36,159 bases of DNA from Candidatus Tepidiaquacellales bacterium UBA6667 (lineage in GTDB: Bacteria; Bacteroidota; Ignavibacteria; Tepidaquicellales; Tepidaquicellaceae). A program made the position numbers and the translations under genes. Every line of letters starts with the position of its first letter. The stretch's first letter is position 1. This document shows positions 15,223 to 24,055 of the stretch, in pieces. Location of the stretch: assembly GCA_002455255.1 (NCBI GenBank), contig DKKL01000035.1, forward strand, positions 168,502 to 204,660. Reading direction: 5' to 3'. Below the pieces are notes generated by a model. The model saw only the letters and a program-made list of their open reading frames with translations. It did no database searches and was not told where the DNA came from.

Positions 15223-18099
15223 TTATTTCATCAAGACCATTTTCTTTGTTACAATAAAATTATCTGTCTTTAATCTGTAAAAATAAATACCGCTCGATAT
15301 ATTAACTGCATTAAATTCAACAGTATGATATCCCGGTTGAATTTCTTTATTCAGCAATTCTGTTATCAATTTTCCGGTTACATCAAAAATTTGTATTGAA
15401 ACATTTGAAATACTTGGTATCTCAAAATTTATTTTTGTTGCAGGGTTAAATGGATTTGGATAGTTTTGCGAGAGTGAAAACTTTGATGGAATTCCTACAA
15501 TTACTTCATTGTTAAGTTCGTGATATTCAAAATTACCATTGTAATCAACTTGTTTCAATCTGTATTTGTATTTTCCGGTTGGTATATTTCTGTCCTCAAA
15601 CGAATAATTTTTTGATTGTGTCGTTGTTCCGTTTCCATTTATTGTTCCTGCTTTTATCCACACAGAATTTTGATTTTTAATTTCAATTCTTTCAATTTCA
15701 AATCTTGCATTGTTATCCTCGCTTGAGGTTGTCCAATTGAGGAGAACATTGTTTCTATTTACGGTTGAAGTAAAAGATGAAAGTTCAACGGGTAAAGAAT
15801 TAACATCAGGACCGATTTCTAATGCAAGATTAGAACCAAACATAGGACCCGGTTGAATTACTGAAGGTTCGAAATCAACATACCTGTATTGAAAATATGA
15901 ATTTGACGAGAATGTACCCTGCATTCCGATAATATGTGTTGCTAAAGTATTGTTTGAATACTTTGACTTAAATGAACTTCCGCTTTCATCAAAGTTATAT
16001 TGAATTTTTATTTTTGAATTTACCGCATTTGTAGGAGAATGATTTATTATAACTTGAAAACTTACAAAATCATTAGGATCTGCTCCAGAGTTGTAATTTG
16101 GAACTCGCATATAAGTAATGATTATTTGATCTGCAGTTACTTTATAACATAATCTGTTAATCGGCACATCAGCATCTCCAAAATTTAAATCTTTCCAAAA
16201 AGGGAATATCGCTTGAGTTATATTTGATTGTGGTAATGATGAAGGCGGATTATAATGTCCGACTCCCATTGGCATAAATGCGTTAAACCCGATTATTCCG
16301 TTTGTTCCTACATAAATATTTTGATAATCAGTTCCAAAAAATCTGATTGAATTTCCAACAGGTAATATTCCAATCAAATCAAATCTTCCGTCATCTAAAC
16401 TTCCGAATGAAACCGGAATTGTCGGTGTACCATTTAAAATCAGGTTTATGCTTCCGGTTGTATCCACCCAGCTATACTCTGGTTTTGAAGGCGAAGGATT
16501 TGCTCCTGTTGTTGAGTTAGCAAAATAATATAAATTATTTCCTGTTGAAATATTATTCCCGTAATCAGGAAATTGAACGGTAATTAATCTATATGGAGAA
16601 AATAAACTTTGTGTAAATGCATTAAAGCATCTTACTCTCCAGTAATATCTTGTTGAATTTTGTAAAACTCCTGCCGGAATAGTTTGATTTAAAAGTCCTC
16701 CACCGGATGTATTATAAACTATGTTGGTAAATCCCGTATCCGAAGCAACTTGAAGATGATAAGTTATTGCTGCAAATGAAGCTGACCATGCAAGGTTTGG
16801 AGTATCAGTAATTTGAATATAATTATTTGACGGTGTCAATAAATCTGGTGGATTGATTAATGTAACTCCAAGTACGCCACTTGTAGGGTTTCCGGAGAAA
16901 TATAATTTTTTTGCTCTCACTCTATAAAAATATCCTGTATTTATGGTTAATCCGGTATTTGAGTAATTGGTAACATTCGCATTTACCGAATCAATCACTG
17001 TCCATGTTACAGAATTATTACTCCTTTCAATAATAAATTTATCTTCAACTAAAGAATTATCTGTCCAACTTAAATTTATTTGAGTTGGTGATGCTCCTGT
17101 TGCTGTTAAGTTACTCGGAGCAGTCAGATTAAATCCGCCTGTAGTTGTTTTAGCAATAACTCCATTTCCTGAGGCAATTCCGCCAATAAATCCTGTTAGT
17201 TCAGGTGTAAAATGAAATGCAAAAGTTTGTATGCCGGTTGATTGTTGTTCCCAGTTTATTCCCCCATTTGAAGTAAAGTAAACTCCGGAAAATCTTGCCG
17301 CTATCCAACCGGTATTTGAGTTTATAAAATATTGGTCTATTAATAAATGATCCACCGGTGAATTCCCGGCACTCCAATTTACTCCTCCGTTAGTAGTTTT
17401 AAGGAATAAATTATCCCCGGTTATTGTACCGTTATTCGCATCCGTAAATCTTATATTGAAATATAAAAGTTCAGATAAACCCAAACTATATGTATTCCAA
17501 TTGCTGCCTCCGTCGGTTGTTTTTAAAACAGAATTAGTACCTGCACTTAACACCCAACCTGTTAATTCATTTAAAAAATATAAAGACGATAAAGTAGAAT
17601 TTCCTAAATTTGTTGAACTCCAGTTATCTCCCGCGTTAGTGGTTTTATATATGAACCCTGATGGATTTAATATCCATCCTGTTGAATTGTTTACAAATGA
17701 AACTTCCTCTCCGTTAATTATAATAGAACTCCAATTTAGTCCGCCATTAGTTGTTTTATAAGAAGCATATCCGACTGAAATACCGGTGTTTTCGTCAAAG
17801 AAATGAATATCCATAGGGAATCCAGGTGCAGAACGGTCAATCCAGTTCAAACCTCCGTTTGAAGTCTTTAGTAAATTTGGTGTTCCTCCAAAACCTTGGC
17901 TAATATAACCTGTGTTATCATTTAAAAAATATATTCCGGAAACCGGATCGCCAAATACTGCATTATATTGTATCCATTGAGAGGAAGCACTCCCTGAGAA
18001 GAGAATTAGGAAAAATAAAGAAAAAGCAATTCTGATTTTTTTAAAGGCAAAACCTGAAAATCGAATAAACAGGATCGGTGAAAAAAAGTATTTATTCAT
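15223..18099 (-). CDS. T9SS-secreted YCF48-repeat / fibronectin III protein
   Basis: A 958-residue exported protein. A signal peptide ends in SGSASSQ (about residue 41, after an unusually long basic start). About seven YCF48/BNR-like repeats follow (about 45-330), each with TGW/TGY and a K-T-T-N-G-G-x-N-W strand, forming a beta-propeller. Next are a fibronectin type III domain (about 330-415), a second Fn3-like domain (about 418-510), a nidogen-like beta region (about 530-760), and another Fn3-like module starting LPVELSSF. The last 85 or so residues are a T9SS type A sorting domain (NYPNPFNPATK). This should be anchored to or released at the cell surface by T9SS. The binding target is unknown. 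It is divergent from the helical protein gene at 18238. Confidence 0.9.
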   Translation of the reverse strand: MNKYFFSPILFIRFSGFAFKKIRIAFSLFFLILFSGSASSQWIQYNAVFGDPVSGIYFLNDNTGYISQGFGGTPNLLKTSNGGLNWIDRSAPGFPMDIHFFDENTGISVGYASYKTTNGGLNWSSIIINGEEVSFVNNSTGWILNPSGFIYKTTNAGDNWSSTNLGNSTLSSLYFLNELTGWVLSAGTNSVLKTTDGGSNWNTYSLGLSELLYFNIRFTDANNGTITGDNLFLKTTNGGVNWSAGNSPVDHLLIDQYFINSNTGWIAARFSGVYFTSNGGINWEQQSTGIQTFAFHFTPELTGFIGGIASGNGVIAKTTTGGFNLTAPSNLTATGASPTQINLSWTDNSLVEDKFIIERSNNSVTWTVIDSVNANVTNYSNTGLTINTGYFYRVRAKKLYFSGNPTSGVLGVTLINPPDLLTPSNNYIQITDTPNLAWSASFAAITYHLQVASDTGFTNIVYNTSGGGLLNQTIPAGVLQNSTRYYWRVRCFNAFTQSLFSPYRLITVQFPDYGNNISTGNNLYYFANSTTGANPSPSKPEYSWVDTTGSINLILNGTPTIPVSFGSLDDGRFDLIGILPVGNSIRFFGTDYQNIYVGTNGIIGFNAFMPMGVGHYNPPSSLPQSNITQAIFPFWKDLNFGDADVPINRLCYKVTADQIIITYMRVPNYNSGADPNDFVSFQVIINHSPTNAVNSKIKIQYNFDESGSSFKSKYSNNTLATHIIGMQGTFSSNSYFQYRYVDFEPSVIQPGPMFGSNLALEIGPDVNSLPVELSSFTSTVNRNNVLLNWTTSSEDNNARFEIERIEIKNQNSVWIKAGTINGNGTTTQSKNYSFEDRNIPTGKYKYRLKQVDYNGNFEYHELNNEVIVGIPSKFSLSQNYPNPFNPATKINFEIPSISNVSIQIFDVTGKLITELLNKEIQPGYHTVEFNAVNISSGIYFYRLKTDNFIVTKKMVLMK

Positions 18100-18168
18100 T
18101 TTTATTGTTAATTAATTTTAGTTCAAAAATAATTTCTTCTGTGATAGAATCAAAGGAAAGTTTTTCAG

Positions 18169-18269
18169 AAAGGTTACGGTGAATAAATTACGAGACAATT
18201 AAAAACTCCAAAAATAGGCAGAAAAATAAGTTTTATTATGTTAATTTTGTGTGTAAAGGTTACGGTAAC
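18169..18269. promoter_or_regulatory. Repeated AAAGGTTACGGT element in a divergent promoter region
   Basis: The 12-mer AAAGGTTACGGT occurs at 18169-18180 and again at 18255-18266, 86 nt apart. The second copy is part of the imperfect palindrome GTTAC-G-GTAAC (18259-18269). The site lies between the divergent secreted-protein and helical-protein genes, a natural place for an operator. Its overlap with the first codons of the longest helical-protein frame suggests that frame really starts downstream. Confidence 0.35.
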
Positions 18270-19731
18270 TAAGGTGCAAAATTTAAAATTAATTCGGCTT
18301 TTAAATACATTTTCTAAAAGAGAGATGAAAGAATTTGAAAAGTTTTTAAACTTATCAAATCTTATTTCTGAAAGAAATCTTAAATCTTTATTTAATGTAC
18401 TAAATAGATATCATGGTGATTATGAAAATCCTGAATTGTCATTGGAATTGATTTATAATTCACTATTTGGAAAGAAAAAATTTAGCGAGAAATATCTAAC
18501 ATCACTAATGTCTGATTTATATAAAACTGCTAAATATTTTCTGGCAGTTAAAGAAGTTTTTAATAACGAAGTTTTATATAATAAAATTATTTCTGAAGAA
18601 TTTTTAAAACGAAACCTAAAAGATGAATTTGAAAAACAAATTAAAACAGCTAATGAATTGCTTGACAAAAAATTCAGTAAATCGAAAAATTATTTCAAAG
18701 ATAAAGAGGAGCTAACATTTATTAACTCAATGTATCTTGATACAAAAAAGGATTATGATAAATATTTAAATTCATACTTAGAATCTATGAATTATTCAGC
18801 GTTTGAATCATTGTTGAAATTATTTCGGCATAATTCAGAATTATATAATTTTAAATTGCAAAACTTTATTGGTGATGAATTTAATTTATCTGAATTTTTA
18901 TTTAATTCGATAAATTTTGAAAAATTAATTTCTGAAATTGAAGGAATACATGAAGACTATAAGACAAAAATTAAACTATATTACTTTTTGTCAATCTTGA
19001 ATAAAAAAAAATCTATTCCTTTTTATAATGAAGCTAAAGAATTATTTTTTAAAAATCGAAATCTATTCGGAAAAGAGCAAAAGCGTGAAATTTATTTTCA
19101 ATTTATGAATTTTTGCAGTTATATGGCAATTACCAGAGATGACCTTACTTCAGAAGTTTTTGAGTTTAATAAAACTTTTTTATATGATGAGGATAAATTG
19201 TTTTTGGAAAATAATTTTTTTGATAGAAGATTATTCAGGAATATTGCACTGTGTGCAATTCAATTGAATGAAAATAATTGGGCGATAAATTTTATTAACG
19301 AAAATAAAATTTATCTTGAAAAGGAAGCGGAGGATAATCTTGTGTACTATTTGCTTGGGGTTGCATATTCCCGTTTAAGAGAATATGAAAAATCTCTTGA
19401 AATATTATCAAAGGTAAAATTTAATTACGGTACTTATAAGGAGGATATTTTAATTTTAAAAGCCGCAACATTATTTGAATTGGGATATTATGTTGAATCT
19501 TATGAAACTTTGATTTCATTTAAAAAGACATTTAAAAAAACTTCTGCAATGAGTAAAGGTATTTACAATTATTATAACAACTCAATTAATTTTTTTTTAA
19601 AGTTTTTAAATATAGTTTTGAAAAACAAATATTCTGATCTGAATTTCCTTGAAGTGAAACTAAAAGAATGTGAAGAAATTTCAATTAAATCCTGGTTGCT
19701 TGGTAAAATAAATGATTTCAAAATTAAATAG
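18238..19731 (+). CDS. Uncharacterised all-helical (TPR-like) protein
   Basis: Function unknown. The 497 residues are Lys/Glu/Leu/Phe-rich, with no signal peptide or membrane span, so it should be cytoplasmic. The N-terminal 90 residues (LIRLLNTFSKREMKEFEKFL ... SLELIYNSLFGKKKFSEKYLTSLMSDLYKTAKYFL) recall, from memory, an uncharacterised family common in Bacteroidota and Ignavibacteriota. The remainder is antiparallel helices, and the C-terminal part has TPR-like pairs (DNLVYYLLGVAYSRLREYEKSLEIL). The ATG at 18238 may be too early: the in-frame GTG at 18274 removes the segment LILCVKVTVTK, which overlaps a repeated DNA element. The gene is divergent from a T9SS-secreted protein and convergent with a second helical protein. 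Confidence 0.75.
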   Translation: MLILCVKVTVTKVQNLKLIRLLNTFSKREMKEFEKFLNLSNLISERNLKSLFNVLNRYHGDYENPELSLELIYNSLFGKKKFSEKYLTSLMSDLYKTAKYFLAVKEVFNNEVLYNKIISEEFLKRNLKDEFEKQIKTANELLDKKFSKSKNYFKDKEELTFINSMYLDTKKDYDKYLNSYLESMNYSAFESLLKLFRHNSELYNFKLQNFIGDEFNLSEFLFNSINFEKLISEIEGIHEDYKTKIKLYYFLSILNKKKSIPFYNEAKELFFKNRNLFGKEQKREIYFQFMNFCSYMAITRDDLTSEVFEFNKTFLYDEDKLFLENNFFDRRLFRNIALCAIQLNENNWAINFINENKIYLEKEAEDNLVYYLLGVAYSRLREYEKSLEILSKVKFNYGTYKEDILILKAATLFELGYYVESYETLISFKKTFKKTSAMSKGIYNYYNNSINFFLKFLNIVLKNKYSDLNFLEVKLKECEEISIKSWLLGKINDFKIK

Positions 19732-19847
19732 TTTTATTCTGATTTAAAATTATTTGAATTAGAATTATAATAGAAATAAACTTATAATTTAAAATTAATT
19801 TACTTTTCGCTTGGAGAATATCCGTTCACGATTATTAAATGCTTTGA

Positions 19848-21635
19848 TTAATTATTAACTTTATTTATTGAAGTGTATTGTAAATTTAATGATTCAACTG
19901 CATGTGGATATTTCAAATATAAATAATCCCATTGTTTTATTGCAATTGACCATAATTCAGGATAGTTTAAATGATTTGCAACAAAAGTTATGAGTAAAAA
20001 TTTATCTGTTATTCCTATTGAATGATTTTTTTCTGAAATCATCGTATCACTAAGTAAGTTAAATTTATGCAAATATTTATTAAGTATAACCTCTTTTGCA
20101 AGATATTTTCTCGATTCTTCGAACATCAATAATGAAATTTTCAAAAATTCAACATGATTTACAATTTCTTCATTTGAAAATAAACTCCTTTTTTTATAAG
20201 ATTCATATTTTTTTATGAGACTTGAGAGATTTTCAAAATCAAAAAATCTTCCCTTAAGAAACTCATATAATATTAAATTAATTAGAGAGTAAATCTTATA
20301 ATCAGAATTGTGTATTAAATTCAATTCTCTTTCATAAACTTCGAATGATCGACTTAATTTGTTCAGAACTCTCGGATTTACATTTTTTAAATAAACAATA
20401 TCCGATCCATTTATAGATTTTTTTGATATATCAAATAAATCAAGCTCATCCGGAAACTGATAATTAAAGTATAAATGAAAAAAGGCAATTCTCGTGTGAT
20501 ACCTTAGAATATGCATCTTTATAAGTGTTCTTAAATTTTTATTATAGTCAGGCGAATTTCTTGGCAAGGAAAATACAAAAGTATCCAATGACCTGATCTG
20601 AAATATTGTTACATAACTCTGGCACTTTAATTTTTGATAGTATTTTTGTAGGATGGCGTTATCTGACTGTTTATTGTTTGTTGACTGAAGTCTTTCAATA
20701 GATGTTAGTTTAGAACGAAAAGTTATCTCGTGATCTTTAAATCCAAAATCTTTTGCTAAATGAAGTCCTTCCTTTAAATATAATTTTGCTTCAAAAATTC
20801 TTTTTTTATTTCTGCTAAAGTTTAGTACTAATAATTCCGATAACCTGTATAAAATTTCTAATCTAAGATCAGTTTCTTCACTATCTCTGCAAAATCTTAA
20901 TGCGTCTTCAAGCTGTTTTATTTCATTACTTTTACTTACATATTTTAATTTTTTAAATGAAAATTTGCAAACATTTAGCATAATACAAAAGATTTGAACT
21001 CTTTTCAGTTTTTTATTTTGATTGTTACTCTTACTGATGGCAGTTAAATTTTTTAACGCCTTATAGTACAAAATAAATTTTGCATAATCCTTTTGATGAT
21101 AAAATAAAGCTAATCTGTAATATATTGTTGCTGCTAAAATTACATCTTCTGGTGTTTTTGTATTTAAATTTTTAGTTTTTAAAATTTTCAAAAAAATTGA
21201 ATTTGCTTCTTTCGTCATCCCTATTTCGCACATTTTAGAAGCTTTTTTATACATAAGTTCTGTTTCGTTGATTCCTTTGTTTTCTTCAAGCGATTCAATT
21301 TCAAGTTTACATTCCTTCCAATTAAAATATAAAAATCTTAGATCTTTCAATATCTTTGCTTTATACCAGTAAAGCTGATTAGCAGTTCTGAAGCCACACT
21401 TACGGCATATCATATTTAAATCCCAGGAATGAAACTCATCATTATCAACAAGGCTATATACTATTTTGAGGAGAATAACATTTTTATTATTTTCTGCTCC
21501 CTTTCTTTTCAGTAATTTATCAAGATATAGTAATCTGATGCTTTTAGGAATAGCCCATATTCCGTATAAATAGAATGTGCTCGACTTGTTCGGTTTTATT
21601 CTATCTAATCTGTATTTTTTAACTGTTTTTGTCAT
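19848..21635 (-). CDS. Uncharacterised helical-repeat protein
   Basis: Function unknown. The 595-residue protein is basic and almost entirely helical, with no signal peptide or membrane segment. The N-terminal 110 residues contain a possible small domain with a CRKCGF pair and several Trp (HSWDLNMICRKCGF ... QLYWYKAKILKDLRFLYFNWKE). The rest reads as TPR-like helix pairs (for example ILAATIYYRLALFYHQKDYAKFILYYKAL and LEILYRLSELLVL). It looks like the protein at 18238 in size class, composition and plan (short N-terminal domain followed by helical repeats), but clear homology is not visible by eye. It is divergent from the T9SS-secreted protein at 21725, the mirror image of the neighbouring pair. 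Confidence 0.7.
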   Translation of the reverse strand: MTKTVKKYRLDRIKPNKSSTFYLYGIWAIPKSIRLLYLDKLLKRKGAENNKNVILLKIVYSLVDNDEFHSWDLNMICRKCGFRTANQLYWYKAKILKDLRFLYFNWKECKLEIESLEENKGINETELMYKKASKMCEIGMTKEANSIFLKILKTKNLNTKTPEDVILAATIYYRLALFYHQKDYAKFILYYKALKNLTAISKSNNQNKKLKRVQIFCIMLNVCKFSFKKLKYVSKSNEIKQLEDALRFCRDSEETDLRLEILYRLSELLVLNFSRNKKRIFEAKLYLKEGLHLAKDFGFKDHEITFRSKLTSIERLQSTNNKQSDNAILQKYYQKLKCQSYVTIFQIRSLDTFVFSLPRNSPDYNKNLRTLIKMHILRYHTRIAFFHLYFNYQFPDELDLFDISKKSINGSDIVYLKNVNPRVLNKLSRSFEVYERELNLIHNSDYKIYSLINLILYEFLKGRFFDFENLSSLIKKYESYKKRSLFSNEEIVNHVEFLKISLLMFEESRKYLAKEVILNKYLHKFNLLSDTMISEKNHSIGITDKFLLITFVANHLNYPELWSIAIKQWDYLYLKYPHAVESLNLQYTSINKVNN

Positions 21636-21724
21636 TTTAAAACATCACACTAAATTTAATAATTGAAATTAGGATATACAATTCATTTACGTTAATTTTA
21701 ATAAAACTAATTTAAAGATTCTAT

Positions 21725-23995
21725 ATGTGGAAAAAATTCATATTACTTTTTTTTCTAATTTTTTCATCATTTTGTTATAATGGAAAAGTATTTTCCCAAA
21801 ATTTGGAATGGCAATGGGTACATCCATATCCTTATGGATATTCAATCTATTATGCACATATTTTAAATCCAGATGTTTATTTTATCGCCGGAGCAAGAGG
21901 ATGGTTTTTAAAAACGACTAATGCAGGGCAAAATTGGTTTCAGACTCCATACGCTGGTCGTCTTGGTGATTATCAATACTCTTTGCACGGACAGATCTTC
22001 GATGGACATGTTTTTGATGAAAACAACATTATTCTTGCGGGACAATATGGAGCTACTAGGACTACTAATGGTGGTCTTACGTTTAGTAATATCTCTGGCA
22101 CAGAACTTCCAAATTCAAATATTACAGATGTATTTTTTTTGAATGATGTTACGGGTTATATGTGTGGTAATTCAAATTATTTAAGAAAATCTACAAATAG
22201 CGGTGCTTCGTGGAATCCAGTTAATACTGGATTTTCAGGAATTGGTTATTTGGGAATTTCAACTTATAATGATACTTTAGTTGTTGCTGTAACTGGAACA
22301 GGTTCTATAATTAGGACATCAAATGGCGGGAATAATTGGACGCAAATTTCAACTGGAAGCACAGCCGCTCTAAATGCAGTAAATTTTTTAAATAAGGATA
22401 CAATAGTTGCTTCCGGAAGTAATGACAGATTTATTATTAGCACAAATGGAGGTTTAAACTGGATTAACAGAAACCCTGGTATTGAAGGTAAAGTATGGGG
22501 TAAAATAAATGTAGTTAATAAAATCGGGTACAAAGAGATTTATATAAGCGGAAACAATCTCAACATTTTAAAGACAACTAACTTAGGTGTGAATTGGGAA
22601 TCAGTAAATATGATTTCTCCAGGTCAGCAATATTTTAGCGATTATGGAGGTGTTTCGGTCTCAGAAACAGGTAATACAATTCTTGCAGGCGGCCTTGGTA
22701 CACTTATGCTAAGACAAAACGATAGTGTCAAAAATCTTACGAAAGGTGTAAGATTTTCAAATATTCCCGGTCTTACTCAAAGCAATAATGGCTTAGAAGT
22801 TAGAAACTCAGGAATGAAAATCTGGACAGTAGGTGAGCCGCAAACTTTGGGAAGTACATTCAATCAAATACTTTATTCATCTAATGGTGGAAATAACTGG
22901 ATTTTCCAACCTATATCAAATGGAAATTTGATTTTATATGATATACAAATGATTGATGATAATACTGGTTTCATAGTAGGTTCACAAGGCTCGTTTCTTA
23001 AAACATCCAATGGTGGTAATAATTGGGAAATTTCAAGCATACCTACACCAAATAGAGTTACTGCTTTAAATTTTGCAAATGCAAATACCGGATGGGTGTT
23101 TGGAATTGACAGTGCTCTTTTTAAAACAACTAATGCCGGTGTTAATTGGGTAAGACAAAAAGCAACTTTTCTAAATGGAACAGTGAATTTTCATGTATCC
23201 TCCCATATTGAATTGCTAAATGAAAATACCGGATGGATTTGTGGAGGTACTTTTGGCGGTAGTATGGCATACATTAATAAAACGACAAACGGTGGAATAA
23301 ACTGGTTGCCATACCCAATTAACGCAGGAATTCAGGCAATGGATATATGTATGTTAAATGCTAATACCGGATATTTAAGTGCTGCAGCAAGCAAGTTAAG
23401 AAAAACAACCGATGGTGGAGTTACGTGGGATACATTGTTTATTCCATTTCCACCTGAGGAATATGATTTTAAAAGTATTGATTTTTTTGATATAAATAAC
23501 GGAGTGACAATTGATAACGGAGGTGCAACTTTAATAACAACTAACGGTGGTTCAAGCTGGATTTTTAAATTAGGAGTTGTTCCATCAAACTATATGGATG
23601 TAAAAATGATTGCTCCATTTCCAAATCCGTTAATTTTTGCTGTGGGAGGATATTCAAGTGTTTTCAGATTAGGTGATAATATAACTAACATAAATGAGTA
23701 TTCAGAATGGAGTAATACAAAACCAATTAATTTTTCACTTTATCAAAACTATCCAAATCCTTTTAATCCATCCACAAAAATTCAATTTAATCTTCCTAAA
23801 TCAGGAGAAGTTAAATTATTGATTTATGATATCGGAGGAAGGTTAGTGCAAACTTTAATTGATGGGGTAAGATTAAATCCCGGTACAATATTACATACGT
23901 TTGACGGAAGTTTTTTACCTTCCGGAGTGTATTTTTACTCACTGATTTTTGACAATGAAGTTATAAGTACAAAAAAAATGGTACTTATTAAATAA
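21725..23995 (+). CDS. T9SS-secreted YCF48/BNR-repeat protein
   Basis: A 756-residue exported protein. A signal peptide (MWKKFILLFFLIFSSFCYNGKVFSQ) is followed by about a dozen YCF48/BNR-like repeats covering about residues 40-650. Each has the pattern (N)TGW/Y ... (K)TTNGGxNW, so the protein should form one or two large beta-propellers. The last 85 or so residues are a T9SS type A sorting domain (LYQNYPNPFNPSTKIQFNLP ... GVYFYSLIFDN ... KKMVLIK). YCF48-type propellers are generally binding or assembly scaffolds; no catalytic residues are recognisable. It is transcribed away from the helical protein at 19848 and followed 60 nt later by another T9SS cargo gene. Confidence 0.9.
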   Translation: MWKKFILLFFLIFSSFCYNGKVFSQNLEWQWVHPYPYGYSIYYAHILNPDVYFIAGARGWFLKTTNAGQNWFQTPYAGRLGDYQYSLHGQIFDGHVFDENNIILAGQYGATRTTNGGLTFSNISGTELPNSNITDVFFLNDVTGYMCGNSNYLRKSTNSGASWNPVNTGFSGIGYLGISTYNDTLVVAVTGTGSIIRTSNGGNNWTQISTGSTAALNAVNFLNKDTIVASGSNDRFIISTNGGLNWINRNPGIEGKVWGKINVVNKIGYKEIYISGNNLNILKTTNLGVNWESVNMISPGQQYFSDYGGVSVSETGNTILAGGLGTLMLRQNDSVKNLTKGVRFSNIPGLTQSNNGLEVRNSGMKIWTVGEPQTLGSTFNQILYSSNGGNNWIFQPISNGNLILYDIQMIDDNTGFIVGSQGSFLKTSNGGNNWEISSIPTPNRVTALNFANANTGWVFGIDSALFKTTNAGVNWVRQKATFLNGTVNFHVSSHIELLNENTGWICGGTFGGSMAYINKTTNGGINWLPYPINAGIQAMDICMLNANTGYLSAAASKLRKTTDGGVTWDTLFIPFPPEEYDFKSIDFFDINNGVTIDNGGATLITTNGGSSWIFKLGVVPSNYMDVKMIAPFPNPLIFAVGGYSSVFRLGDNITNINEYSEWSNTKPINFSLYQNYPNPFNPSTKIQFNLPKSGEVKLLIYDIGGRLVQTLIDGVRLNPGTILHTFDGSFLPSGVYFYSLIFDNEVISTKKMVLIK

Positions 23996-24055
23996 ACTAA
24001 TATTAAGTAAAGTTAATTTTAAAATAAAACATTCAAAACAAAATTTTATAAATCT

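Noticed and set aside
19763..19789. AATTATAA/TTATAATT inverted repeat between the convergent helical-protein genes as a terminator
   Set aside because: The 8-bp stem is made only of A/T and has no clear T tract; expected by chance in such AT-rich DNA.
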